Of a DNA stretch of 64,000 nucleotides, positions 35,878 to 44,250 are shown piece by piece. The position numbers and the translations under genes were made by a program. Under the pieces are notes generated by a model. It did no database searches. It had not been told where the DNA came from and worked only from the letters and a program-made list of their open reading frames with translations. Each line of letters starts with the position of its first letter. The first letter of the stretch is position 1. The stretch comes from Anaerolineae bacterium (GTDB lineage: Bacteria; Chloroflexota; Anaerolineae; Aggregatilineales; Phototrophicaceae). The stretch spans positions 57,059-121,058 of the forward strand of contig JALHNB010000019.1 of the NCBI GenBank assembly GCA_022843745.1, given 5' to 3'.

Positions 35878-36678
35878 ATGGTGCAGAATAACACCCCAAA
35901 ACGGCCTCTGGAACGAGAAGAACTCCGCGATGTGATTGATCTCTCGTTGTGGGCAGGCCAGCTTTTGCTGCAACATGGCGCGGAAAGCGAGCGTGTTGAA
36001 GAAACCGTTCACCGTCTGGGAACAGCACTGGGCTGCGACTGGATGGATATTCTGGTCTCGCCCAACGCGATTATCGTCACGACCACCAGCGCTGATGAGT
36101 TCCGCACTAAAACGCGCCGTGTCATTCCGATTGGCGTGAACATGACGATTGTTTCGGCGGTGAATCGCCTCAGCCGCCGCGTCGAAAATGGCGAATTAGA
36201 CCGCTTTACCGTGCGCTCCGAACTTCGTCGCATTACCGATGCTCCTCCGCACTATAATCGTTGGACAGTGGTGCTGGTGGTTGGTTTGGCCTGCGCCGCC
36301 TTCAGCCGCCTGTTCGATGGCGATTGGCCTGTTTTTTTCGTGACTTTCGCCGCCTCATCGACAGCCATGTTCGTGCGACAGGAATTACACAAGCAGCATT
36401 TCAACCCGCTTTTGATAACGGCTGTAACGGCCTTCATCGCTGGTATGATCGCGAGTACGGCAACGGTTCTGAAATTGAGCGCGACCCCGCAGGTTGCGCT
36501 GGCGGCATCCGTGCTGCTGCTGATCCCCGGCGCACAATTGGTGAACGCCGCTGAAGATTCAATAAAAGGTCATATGGTTGTCGGGCTGGTGCGGGGCATT
36601 AGTGGAATTTTTGTCGCGCTGGCAATCGCATTAGGCTTGCTGCTGGCGATGTGGATGATGGGGATTGACGGCTTATGA
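35878..36678 (+). CDS. Threonine/serine exporter family protein, ThrE N-terminal half (DUF1212)
   Basis: 266 residues. The N-terminal 120 residues are soluble (DLSLWAGQLLLQHGAESERV is the family signature), followed by about five transmembrane helices. ThrE-type exporters expel threonine and serine; in many bacteria the protein is split in two, as here. ATG with AAGGTGG upstream. Its stop overlaps the next gene start (ATGA). Divergent from the second permease. Confidence 0.9.
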   Translation: MVQNNTPKRPLEREELRDVIDLSLWAGQLLLQHGAESERVEETVHRLGTALGCDWMDILVSPNAIIVTTTSADEFRTKTRRVIPIGVNMTIVSAVNRLSRRVENGELDRFTVRSELRRITDAPPHYNRWTVVLVVGLACAAFSRLFDGDWPVFFVTFAASSTAMFVRQELHKQHFNPLLITAVTAFIAGMIASTATVLKLSATPQVALAASVLLLIPGAQLVNAAEDSIKGHMVVGLVRGISGIFVALAIALGLLLAMWMMGIDGL

Positions 36679-37157
36679 TAACATCCGATTTTATCGGTCA
36701 GCTGCTGCATGATGCCATCTGGTCGGGTGTTGCCGCGCTGGGATTCGCGATTTTATTTAATGTGCCGACTCGCACACTGTTTGGGTGCATGGTCTGTGGT
36801 GCAGCAGGCCATGTCGTTCGTTCCGTGATTATGCAATTGGGCTTGAGCATGGAATTCGCGACTCTCATTGGCGCAACCGTTGTCGGCATATTGGGAACAG
36901 CCTTCGCACGTCGCTGGCAAACCCCCGCTGCTGTTTTTACCGTCAGCGGCGTGATTCCACTCGTGCCGGGTGTGTTCGCCTTTCGTACCATGCTTGGCCT
37001 GTTGACCCTCGCTGGCGCGACTGACCCGACGGCTGGTTTATCCGCGCTGCTGGAAGTGAGTCAAAATGGCATCAAAACAGGCCTGATTCTGATGGCAATT
37101 GCTGCCGGGATCGCTGCTCCAACACTACTGTTTGAACGCCGCAAGCCGGTGGTGTGA
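36675..37157 (+). CDS. Threonine/serine exporter, ThrE C-terminal half (DUF3815)
   Basis: 160 residues with four to five hydrophobic helices and the family motif CGAAGHVVRSV followed by VSGVIPLVPGV. Starts within the stop of the preceding gene (ATGATAA), giving translational coupling, so the two halves probably form one exporter. Confidence 0.9.
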   Translation: MITSDFIGQLLHDAIWSGVAALGFAILFNVPTRTLFGCMVCGAAGHVVRSVIMQLGLSMEFATLIGATVVGILGTAFARRWQTPAAVFTVSGVIPLVPGVFAFRTMLGLLTLAGATDPTAGLSALLEVSQNGIKTGLILMAIAAGIAAPTLLFERRKPVV

Positions 37158-37196
37158 AGCTTGTCAGCGTCTCAGCCCGTCAGCATTTCAGCTTTC
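37157..37196. repeat. GCTGACA-type repeat, inverted orientation
   Basis: AGCTTGTCAGCGTCTCAGCC and CGTCAGCATTTCAGC follow the ThrE stop directly. This is the reverse-complement version of the tract at 33029. Confidence 0.5.
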
Positions 37197-37271
37197 ATCA
37201 ACTTCATCAGAAATATCGTTCCCAATTTTGCAGCTAAGAGATAATCTTATTTTAAATCAATGGAGAAAACG

Positions 37272-37547
37272 ATGTCATCTATAGGCCCACGTAATTTCGA
37301 TAGTGATACTGCCTATGACGTACTGTACACTCTGTTTGAAGGCATAATTAATGAAATTCGGCAGACGTTTACTTTGGATTCCGAAGAATCTTTGTATGGA
37401 GATCGTGGAGAGGAGGTCATGGCGAATATTGATATTATTCTTACCCTGTGTAATCACTATGAAGCTCATCCAACCCTGACAGAACTTGATGAAATAACGA
37501 AGTGGAAGAATGATTACTTAAATACATTTGATCGCACCATACTATAG
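37272..37547 (+). CDS. Small hypothetical protein, DUF4259-like
   Basis: 91 residues from ATG 37272 with GGAG seven bases upstream. The N-terminus reads GPRNFDSDTAYDVLYTLFEG, recalling the G-x-x-F-D-N-D-x-A-x-D opening of DUF4259 proteins, some of which are thought to be immunity-like; that link is tentative. AT-richer than its neighbours. No toxin gene is visible beside it. Confidence 0.55.
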   Translation: MSSIGPRNFDSDTAYDVLYTLFEGIINEIRQTFTLDSEESLYGDRGEEVMANIDIILTLCNHYEAHPTLTELDEITKWKNDYLNTFDRTIL

Positions 37548-37580
37548 ACACCACCTGCAAGATTTGAGTCTGTAGTAAGT

Positions 37581-37603
37581 TAAGCTGACAAGCTGACACA
37601 CTC
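37581..37603. repeat. GCTGACA-type repeat
   Basis: AAGCTGACAAGCTGACAC directly before the stop of the leftward PLP-enzyme gene. Confidence 0.5.
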
Positions 37604-38800
37604 TTACGTCACAAACGCCCGATCCTTCGCGTGTTTCTCCCAGCTTCCATCGACCAGAATTTCCTCAATCGTGTTCATCGTCAGGTAAATTTCGTCATCG
37701 CTGTTGTAAAAATGCGGCGCGACTCGAATCCCGGCATTCTCGCGATAATCCACGACGATATTGCGGGCGATCAACTCGCGCGAGACTTCGTAAGCATGGT
37801 CGGGTTTGAGCGTGATTGTCCCGGCGCGATCTTCCGAATTCAGCGGCGAATTCAGCGGATAACCCGCTTTTTGCGCCAGTTCGATTATCAGCGAGGTTTG
37901 CCGCACCGATTTTTCGCGAATCGCATCCACGCCCACTTTGGCGAGAATTTCGACTCCGGGCTGGATGGCATACAACGACGCGATCCCCGGTGTACCGTTC
38001 GAAAAACGGTGAATATCCTCACGCAGCGCAATGTCGCCTGTGTCGAACGTAAACGGCTTTTGATGCGCGAACCATCCGGTAATTTTTGGATCGAGCGTTT
38101 TAATCAGGTCAGGCCGCACATACATGAACACGCCACCCGGCCCGCCGCACATCCATTTCAACGTACCGCCGATATAAAAATCAATATTCAGGTCGGTGAC
38201 ATCTACGGGGATAATGCCGACGCTGTGGTAGCCGTTGAGAAGAACCTGTGCGCCGACCTGATGCGCTTTTTCGACAATTGCTTTGGCGGGCATGATAAAC
38301 GCGCTGCGAAACAACACATGACTCAGCGAAACCAGCCGTGTCCGTTCGTCAATCGCGTCCAGCAGTTCGTCAATCGGCAGTGTAATTCCGTCGCGACTTT
38401 TGACCATGTGGATATCCAGTTGCGGCAGCATCCGGCGCAGCGTGTAGATGTCCGATGGGAAATCCATATCGCTGATGACGGCTTTATTGCGCTTCGTATC
38501 GCTGAAATCCATCCCACTGAATAAAATGCTGTTGGCGATGCTGGCGTTTTCCTGCACCAACACACTCCCGGCAGGTGCACCCATCAGCGGCGCGATTTTA
38601 TCACCGACTTCACTGCGAAGATGCCACCATTTCGCGCCCCACGCCCGCACACCCAACGTCGCCCAGGTATCGGCATAATCGCGCAAACTGTCATACACGC
38701 CGCGCGGCATCGCTCCAAGCGAATTGCTGATGAGATAGGTCGATTTTTGAAGGATGGGGAACTCGTCTCGCCATTGGAGTAAAGGGTCGTGCGTCATCAT
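37604..38800 (-). CDS. Class V aminotransferase-fold PLP enzyme, kynureninase-like
   Basis: 398 residues (ATG 38800; the adjacent ATG at 38797 has better spacing to GAGG). The PLP-binding Lys lies in YIGGTLKWMCGGPGG, which matches the S-x-K-W-x-x-G-G-P-G pattern of kynureninase. HPVDVTDL-like pocket sequences (IPVDVTDLNIDFYIGG) precede it, and GYHSVGIIPVD supplies the cofactor-binding segment. True kynureninase cleaves kynurenine to anthranilate and alanine; no other tryptophan-catabolic gene is present, so a related desulfurase or lyase activity is possible. Confidence 0.82.
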   Translation of the reverse strand: MMTHDPLLQWRDEFPILQKSTYLISNSLGAMPRGVYDSLRDYADTWATLGVRAWGAKWWHLRSEVGDKIAPLMGAPAGSVLVQENASIANSILFSGMDFSDTKRNKAVISDMDFPSDIYTLRRMLPQLDIHMVKSRDGITLPIDELLDAIDERTRLVSLSHVLFRSAFIMPAKAIVEKAHQVGAQVLLNGYHSVGIIPVDVTDLNIDFYIGGTLKWMCGGPGGVFMYVRPDLIKTLDPKITGWFAHQKPFTFDTGDIALREDIHRFSNGTPGIASLYAIQPGVEILAKVGVDAIREKSVRQTSLIIELAQKAGYPLNSPLNSEDRAGTITLKPDHAYEVSRELIARNIVVDYRENAGIRVAPHFYNSDDEIYLTMNTIEEILVDGSWEKHAKDRAFVT

Positions 38801-38867
38801 TTTGCCTCTAATTCAGATGTTTTGTTTAAATGGAGTTTAGTATAACGCGCCTGACCGATAAATTCGG

Positions 38868-39521
38868 CTAATTTTCTGATCCCGATGTAGCTTCGGCGAT
38901 CACTTCGACTGTAGTTTCCAAGGTCGCTTCTGCGATTATTTCCAGTGTCGTCTCGGCTGTAACTTCCGGTGTGGCCTCAACATTCTGCGGCCTCAGCACG
39001 ACAAATGTGCCTTCACGTGGGCATAAATCGCCATAGGTTTCGCTGTAGATGCTCAATTCCCAATTGTATAAACCAGCATGGGGCAGCAGGTTCACGGGTA
39101 GTTCAGCGATGATCGTCTGTCCGCCGGGGAACTGCGCACCTTGATTTTCGCCCGTTGCGCGATGAGTCGCCACAAAGCGAATCACGACTTCTGGCGCGTC
39201 GCTGCTCATATAGAACGTAATCGCGCCATCCCAGGGAAACGGTTTTCCGGTATCAAAATCGTAGAGCAGCTTGAACCCGGCGCAAATGTCTTGGGCGCTG
39301 GATGTCGGGACCGGTGATGGTGTTCGCGTGATGGTTGGCGTTACTGTTGGTGGGAGAGGTGTCGTCGTAAAAGTAGGTGTCCAAGTGGGTGGCAGCGTTT
39401 GAGGAACAAGCGGCGCTGCATTCGTCGGCAATGACGTTGATATTTCAGGTGTTGGTGAAAGCTGCGGGCTGCAAGCGGCGATTAAACAAAAAATCGCCAG
39501 AGAACAAAACCTTCTAAGCAC
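38868..39521 (-). CDS. Lipoprotein with Thr/Pro-rich linker and C-terminal acidic repeats
   Basis: 217 residues from a GTG overlapping the plsY stop by eight bases. A lipobox (AIFCLIAACSP, Cys near residue 17) indicates lipid anchoring. A Thr/Pro-rich linker (PTWTPTFTTTPLPPTVTPT) follows. Residues 80-180 form a compact beta-like domain (ICAGFKLLYDFDTGKPFPWD). The tail repeats ETTLEIIAEATLETTVEVIA. Function unknown; surface-exposed. Confidence 0.75.
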   Translation of the reverse strand: MLRRFCSLAIFCLIAACSPQLSPTPEISTSLPTNAAPLVPQTLPPTWTPTFTTTPLPPTVTPTITRTPSPVPTSSAQDICAGFKLLYDFDTGKPFPWDGAITFYMSSDAPEVVIRFVATHRATGENQGAQFPGGQTIIAELPVNLLPHAGLYNWELSIYSETYGDLCPREGTFVVLRPQNVEATPEVTAETTLEIIAEATLETTVEVIAEATSGSEN

Positions 39522-40149
39522 GATCCCCCAGGCGGCGCTCTGTGCCTTGCAGCAGATGTTTAATGTTTTCGCGGAAACGATACAGAATCATAGCGGCGAC
39601 GAGCAGCGAATAGGTGCGATATTCGGGAGCCATAAGCTGTTGGTTGACCAGAATGAGCATCCACACCGTCGATATGGCGATCATCACCAGTACCGCCAGC
39701 GAGACGTAGCGTGTCAGGGCGATAATCGCGCCGCCCACCAGACTGATCCCAACGACGATATGGGGAGCAATAATCAACAGCGTTCCAAAAGCAATCGATG
39801 CGCCTTTGCCACCGCGCAATTTCCCGGTGATAAATGCAGCGAAGATCGACCAGTTATGACCGACAATCGCGAAAACAGCCGCTACAGCCGTCGCAGTTGC
39901 CATGTTGTCCGCCATGATTTGACGGGCAACGAAAATCGCGACGATGCCTTTCATGCTGTCGATCAACCAGACGGCGATGCCCCAGCCGAAACCGAGCGCT
40001 CGTGAAACATTGGTCGCCCCCATATTGCCGCTGCCTACCGTGAAGATATTGATGCCTTTGAGATGGGCAATCAAATAGGCCGTTGGAACGGCTCCAAGCA
40101 GATAGCTGATTATAGCGACCACAATCGCGAGCGTGATCTCACTTTGCAT
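39514..40149 (-). CDS. plsY: Acyl-phosphate:glycerol-3-phosphate acyltransferase PlsY
   Basis: 211 residues from ATG 40149. Multi-pass membrane protein with the family motifs SYLLGAVPTAYLIA, GSGNMGATNVSRALG and GKLRGGKGASIAFG, plus GHNWSIFAAF, all diagnostic of PlsY. It transfers the acyl group from acyl-phosphate to glycerol-3-phosphate, the first step of phospholipid synthesis. The lipoprotein gene overlaps its 3' end. Confidence 0.96.
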   Translation of the reverse strand: MQSEITLAIVVAIISYLLGAVPTAYLIAHLKGINIFTVGSGNMGATNVSRALGFGWGIAVWLIDSMKGIVAIFVARQIMADNMATATAVAAVFAIVGHNWSIFAAFITGKLRGGKGASIAFGTLLIIAPHIVVGISLVGGAIIALTRYVSLAVLVMIAISTVWMLILVNQQLMAPEYRTYSLLVAAMILYRFRENIKHLLQGTERRLGDRA

Positions 40150-40309
40150 TGGGTAAACCACTCTTTTCTGTCGATGCTATGTTATAAATCATTTTACAAA
40201 GATTATCAAATCTTAACCTGAATGTACATTATATTTAAACACAGATTCAATGCTAGAGTGACGATTGAAATCTTAAGGTTGTAAATTTTACTCATAATTG
40301 GCAAACAAA

Positions 40310-40333
40310 ACGGCCTGCAATCGCGCAGACCGT
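40310..40333 (-). terminator. Terminator after the 40359 membrane protein gene
   Basis: On the minus strand ACGGTCTGC, loop GCGATT, GCAGGCCGT then TTTTGTTTGC: stem with one G-T mismatch and a T-tract, 25 bases past the stop. Confidence 0.8.
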
Positions 40334-40358
40334 CGAAAACTTTACTCATCTTATTCGA

Positions 40359-40760
40359 CTAGCGCAACCGCCGCAAGCCGACAAATTCCAGCACCGCGAA
40401 AACGGCGACAATATCCGCGACGATCAAAATAGCCCATCGCCCCTCGGTGCTGAGTGAAAAGGCGTTCGTCACCAGGATAATCAGACTAGTGATAACCCAG
40501 ACGACATCCATGATGAAAACTGCGACAGCGAGTTGTCGATCCAGCACAGGTTTTGTGGTCATTGCCCATAGGAATGCGGCGAATGCCAGAACGACGATCC
40601 CCATGATCGCGATTATGAGGGACGCATCCGGTATGCCCATCAGCGAAGCGATTGGCGCAGCGCCGAACGTGAACGCCAGCCCGCTGACGATGGAGAAAAC
40701 GCTGTTACCACGCAGAGTCCGGCGCAGCATGTCCGATGGTTGTACGATTTGGGTAGCCAT
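40359..40760 (-). CDS. Small four-helix integral membrane protein
   Basis: 133 residues. Four hydrophobic helices are visible (about 20-42, 48-68, 78-98, 105-127), with short loops and a final LRRLR. No family is recognised beyond a general DoxX/hypothetical four-helix look. ATG at 40760 with AACGAGG upstream. It has its own terminator. Confidence 0.65.
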   Translation of the reverse strand: MATQIVQPSDMLRRTLRGNSVFSIVSGLAFTFGAAPIASLMGIPDASLIIAIMGIVVLAFAAFLWAMTTKPVLDRQLAVAVFIMDVVWVITSLIILVTNAFSLSTEGRWAILIVADIVAVFAVLEFVGLRRLR

Positions 40761-40845
40761 ATTTTGAAACCTCGTTGGGTATAAAATGTCGATGCTTTCA
40801 GAATACGGCTGATAAAACTGCCAAATCCACGAAAAATACTGCCAT

Positions 40846-42204
40846 TCACTGCCAGATTTGCTCCCGCAAGTCTTTTGCGATCAGTTTTGCGCCCGCATTT
40901 TGCCAGTTATGCAGGGTGCGCTCCGGCACGTTGGCACGGAACCACTCCAGCGCTGCTTGTGATGCCGTGTCGAGAAGTTCGTGATCGCTGTTCAGACTAT
41001 ACGGCTTGAGGCCGACCACATAAGGAAAATAGAGTGCGTTGTAGTAGCGCCACTCGTCCGATGTGCCGAAAGTGCCCTTATCGCGTGGTTTGAGTCGCGC
41101 GATTCCCTCGGTTAGCAGCGCTTTGAGTTCAGCGGCGCGTTCGAGCGTATTGTCATTGCCGCCGCGTTCAGCCAATCGTGCCTCAATAATCGCCAATCTT
41201 GTGAGGGGGCTGGATGCCAGACGCTGCAAATCGCCAAAATGACTGAGCGCCCGCCGCGTAAGCCGCGCAAATTCCGCTTCATCCAACATCTCTAAATCGA
41301 GCGATTCGTTAACACGCGGCAGAGCGCTGCCCGCCGCCCGCAGTTCTGCCCGCGCCTGCCGCAAACGCGCGAATCGAGCGAAAATCACACGATCCAAAAG
41401 TGCCTGAATCGGGTCAGAAAATGTTTGTGTCGCCACTGCTGACGTGATGATAATCAACAGAAGCGTCAACAATGGAAATGTAATTCCTTCGCTCAAAACC
41501 ATTACCAGCGCGACCTGTCCGCCAAAGAGCAGCACCGCGAAAAATGAAAATCCGAATGAGCGTATGAAATCCGGCAGCAGTGCTTCACCTTCATCGAAGG
41601 CATCAAGCGCGACGATCACCAACCCCAGCACCACCAGATCAGCACCGATTGCCAGCAGCATAATCTCTGCCGGGAATAAACCGATGGGCAGCAGCAAAAG
41701 CCCCATGCCCAGGCCGAAAAACAGCGTTCCCACCATAAACCAAACGAACGGTTTGCGCGGAATGGCGGAGCGGCGAGTCTGCCAGAGCGCCCACGCCAGC
41801 AATAATCCGACACCCAATGCGAGAATCCAATATTCTGGTTGATTGACGTTAATGGGCAAGTCCGTGATGAAGGCGACACCACACAAAAAAAGAATCGTTG
41901 GGATCAGCCCCAGATTTGCGAGACGACCTAACTGCGGATTGGTTTCCGGCAGCAGATACAGCGTCGCGCCAAACCAGCATAACGCCGGGACGAACAGCAG
42001 CGGCCAGCGCCAGCGCATCCATATTTCTGGCTGTGCGGCATAAGGTGTCAGCATATCTAACGCAAGACCAAGCGCATAGGCCACCAATCCCAAACCCGCG
42101 AATCGCAGCCCTGATTTATGAATATCACGCGCCAGCAGAAAAAAACCAAACCAGATTGCGAAACCAAAAACGAGAATTTGAATGACCAATAAAGCCGTTA
42201 ACAC
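40846..42204 (-). CDS. Multi-pass membrane protein with cytoplasmic helical domain, unknown function
   Basis: 452 residues from a GTG with AGGAGAG upstream. Seven to eight transmembrane helices fill residues 1-260, reminiscent of the 7TM input modules of some bacterial kinases. The C-terminal 190 residues are soluble and helical (FARFARLRQARAELRAAG). No H-box, ATPase, GGDEF or HTH motif is visible. The C-terminus has WRYYNALYFPYVVGLKPYS, possibly a conserved segment. Function unknown. Confidence 0.6.
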   Translation of the reverse strand: MLTALLVIQILVFGFAIWFGFFLLARDIHKSGLRFAGLGLVAYALGLALDMLTPYAAQPEIWMRWRWPLLFVPALCWFGATLYLLPETNPQLGRLANLGLIPTILFLCGVAFITDLPINVNQPEYWILALGVGLLLAWALWQTRRSAIPRKPFVWFMVGTLFFGLGMGLLLLPIGLFPAEIMLLAIGADLVVLGLVIVALDAFDEGEALLPDFIRSFGFSFFAVLLFGGQVALVMVLSEGITFPLLTLLLIIITSAVATQTFSDPIQALLDRVIFARFARLRQARAELRAAGSALPRVNESLDLEMLDEAEFARLTRRALSHFGDLQRLASSPLTRLAIIEARLAERGGNDNTLERAAELKALLTEGIARLKPRDKGTFGTSDEWRYYNALYFPYVVGLKPYSLNSDHELLDTASQAALEWFRANVPERTLHNWQNAGAKLIAKDLREQIWQ

Positions 42205-42268
42205 AAGTCCATCTCTCCTGATTTGACCCTATGTTAGGTCGAATAGGGCTGTGTTACAATAGCTCCTT

Positions 42269-43342
42269 ATGACGCTAAGACGATTATTTTTTCTCACACT
42301 TTTTCTACTCTTACCCGTCTCGCCGATCTATGCTCAGGATGGGGGAGATTTGCTGGCGCGTGTCAATAATTTACGTGCCTCAATGAATTTGCCGCCTTAT
42401 ACCCTCAATGGGGCATTGAGTGCCGCCGCCCAGTCACAAGCACAGTGGATGGCTGAGACTGGCTCGGTTTCGCATAATCGTCCCGATGGTTCTGGCCCTC
42501 GTACACGCGCCGTGAATGCCGGTTATGGCACAACCGATGTAAGCGAAAATATTTACGGCGGGACAAACGCGACAGCCGATACCGCCTGGACTTTTTGGGT
42601 GAATTCGGGTGTTCACTACGCTGGAATGATCAACAGCCGCTATCAGGAAGTTGGTATTGGCGTTGCAACGGGTCAACTAACGACTTTTGTCATGGTCTTT
42701 GGTAATCCGGGTGGGCCACCGCCTTTCGTCCCGCAAACAGGCGCTGCCGCCGCCGCTGGAAATAACGCTGGGCCATCTGCGCCGCCCTCGTATGTGGTTG
42801 GTCTGGATGAACATGGCAATATCCAGCATGAAATTCAGCCGGAAGATACGCTCGGCGACATTGCTTTAATTTACGGTTACACCTGGGACGATATTCCTTA
42901 TATGAAGGAATTGAACGGTCTAACCGATAATCGCGGGCTGGAAATCGGCGCGATTTTCCTCGTACCGCCGCATGATGGCACCTATACACCCGTTCCCGGC
43001 GGCGAAAATGCAACTTCGACTCCTGATCCCAATCAGCCTACCGAAACTCTGACGGCCACACCGACAGCTTATCCTTCTGCGACTCCATCGCCAACGATGC
43101 CGGGGATTGCCACATCTGCCGCGATGCCGGAAGCGATTGTGATTTTGGTATCACCGTCGCCCACAGATGATGCAACCGTTGTAGCAGCAGTTTCCACGCC
43201 TGTAGCGCTCCTTGCTTCGAGTGCGGGGACGATCACACGCAGCGGTACATCACCCTGGTTGGCAGTTGCGCTGGTGGTACAGGTGGGGCTTCTGGCTGTC
43301 GCTGGTTTTGAATTTGTTCGTCGCTCACGCCGAAAGCGATAA
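42269..43342 (+). CDS. Exported CAP-domain protein with LysM module and C-terminal anchor
   Basis: 357 residues. Signal peptide (about 1-23, ending IYAQ), CAP/SCP domain (about 28-150; SVSHNRPDG and SENIYGGTNATADTAWTFWV are family landmarks), LysM-like module (about 193-235, QPEDTLGDIALIYG then LEIGAIFLVPP), Thr/Pro-rich linker, a hydrophobic helix (about 330-350) and a basic RRSRRKR end. LysM binds peptidoglycan-like glycans; bacterial CAP proteins are of mostly unknown role. Likely a surface-attached protein. The next gene follows after six bases. Confidence 0.87.
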   Translation: MTLRRLFFLTLFLLLPVSPIYAQDGGDLLARVNNLRASMNLPPYTLNGALSAAAQSQAQWMAETGSVSHNRPDGSGPRTRAVNAGYGTTDVSENIYGGTNATADTAWTFWVNSGVHYAGMINSRYQEVGIGVATGQLTTFVMVFGNPGGPPPFVPQTGAAAAAGNNAGPSAPPSYVVGLDEHGNIQHEIQPEDTLGDIALIYGYTWDDIPYMKELNGLTDNRGLEIGAIFLVPPHDGTYTPVPGGENATSTPDPNQPTETLTATPTAYPSATPSPTMPGIATSAAMPEAIVILVSPSPTDDATVVAAVSTPVALLASSAGTITRSGTSPWLAVALVVQVGLLAVAGFEFVRRSRRKR

Positions 43343-43348
43343 ATTCTG

Positions 43349-43789
43349 ATGATGCGTTATATCCGCGCCTTCTGGACAGCCTTGCAAATGACCCTGCGTG
43401 GCGATTCTCCACCACCAGACCCTTACGCGAACTTATCAGAATGGATGGAGCAGGCCATTCGACTCGTGGGCGCGGTCATCAAAGCAGCAAATGCACTAAA
43501 GCTGGATGCTGCTGCGCTGAAAACGATCAAAGTACGGGTAGACGGGCGCGATACCAATGTCGATGTCATATTGGCGGCAATCAATCATCACATGAATGAA
43601 GAATATCCCTATCTGCTGCGCCATATGACCCGCAATAATATCAATGCGATCCACGCCAGCAACCTTAATGATGTCTATCGTGTGTCGTCATTAATTGATT
43701 TGCCCGCCCTGCAAGATGCCGCCATCCAACAATCATTGACGATTCTTAAGGATCACCTCGAAAAAATTCCGCCTCAGATCAGCACATAA
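43349..43789 (+). CDS. Hypothetical helical protein
   Basis: 146 residues, two possible ATG starts (43349, 43352). Mostly alpha-helical; a short hydrophobic N-terminal stretch is followed by IRLVGAVIKAANALKLDAAA and a charged C-terminus. No recognised domain. It follows the CAP-LysM gene by six bases, so probably the same transcript. Confidence 0.55.
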   Translation: MMRYIRAFWTALQMTLRGDSPPPDPYANLSEWMEQAIRLVGAVIKAANALKLDAAALKTIKVRVDGRDTNVDVILAAINHHMNEEYPYLLRHMTRNNINAIHASNLNDVYRVSSLIDLPALQDAAIQQSLTILKDHLEKIPPQIST

Positions 43790-43833
43790 TTTCTTTCGAA
43801 TAGGAAATTGGTACTACCTTAATTATTCCTTTA

Positions 43834-43861
43834 TTGACCGAAACGGGTTTCATGGTATCTT
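43834..43861 (+). promoter_or_regulatory. Pilin promoter with palindrome in the spacer
   Basis: TTGACC (43834-43839), 16-base spacer, TATCTT (43856-43861). The first 12 bases of the spacer are GAAACGGGTTTC, 5-bp inverted arms around GG, a possible operator. The pilin ATG lies about 49 bases downstream. Confidence 0.55.
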
Positions 43862-43909
43862 AAAAATATCGATCTCAATTATTCTGCAATTATGAGGAGT
43901 TCATCTAAA

Positions 43910-44056
43910 ATGCTGTACATGCCACGTGAAGAAGGTCAGGGTCTGGTCGAATACGCACTCATTCTCGTTCTGGTCGCCGTCGTCGTCATCGTCATCCTGG
44001 CGCTGCTCGGCCCGGCCATCGGCAACATCTTCTCGAACCTGATCAACAACATCTAG
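43910..44056 (+). CDS. Flp/Fap-type type IVb pilin
   Basis: 48 residues, shorter than typical gene callers like but clearly real: GAGGAG ten bases before the ATG, its own promoter and terminator. The sequence REEGQGLVEYALILVLVAVV has the G/x-LVEYAL pilin N-terminus with the conserved Glu+5 and Tyr after the prepilin peptidase site, then a hydrophobic helix, ending IFSNLINNI. Flp pilins form adhesive Tad pili. A CpaF-type ATPase gene lies 5 kb away; no TadB/C, CpaB or prepilin peptidase gene is in the window. Confidence 0.92.
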   Translation: MLYMPREEGQGLVEYALILVLVAVVVIVILALLGPAIGNIFSNLINNI

Positions 44057-44083
44057 TTCCAGACATCAATTCCACACGCACGG

Positions 44084-44112
44084 AAAGAGGCCGCTCACTG
44101 AGTGGCCTCTTT
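44084..44112 (+). terminator. Terminator of pilin gene
   Basis: AAAGAGGCCGCTC, loop ACT, GAGTGGCCTCTTT: 13-bp stem with one G-U, 27 bases after the pilin stop. A strong hairpin with its own T-tail. Confidence 0.93.
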
Positions 44113-44250
44113 CTATTCTGGTGACAAGTCGATGGTTTTTAGCTAAAGACTTTGCTTGGCGCAGCACGCTACGCCACTACAAACTGCTGAGGCGTTCAGA
44201 TGATGCCAATAAAGCCAGCACCCCGCCTGCTTTGACCAATTTCTGATCCC

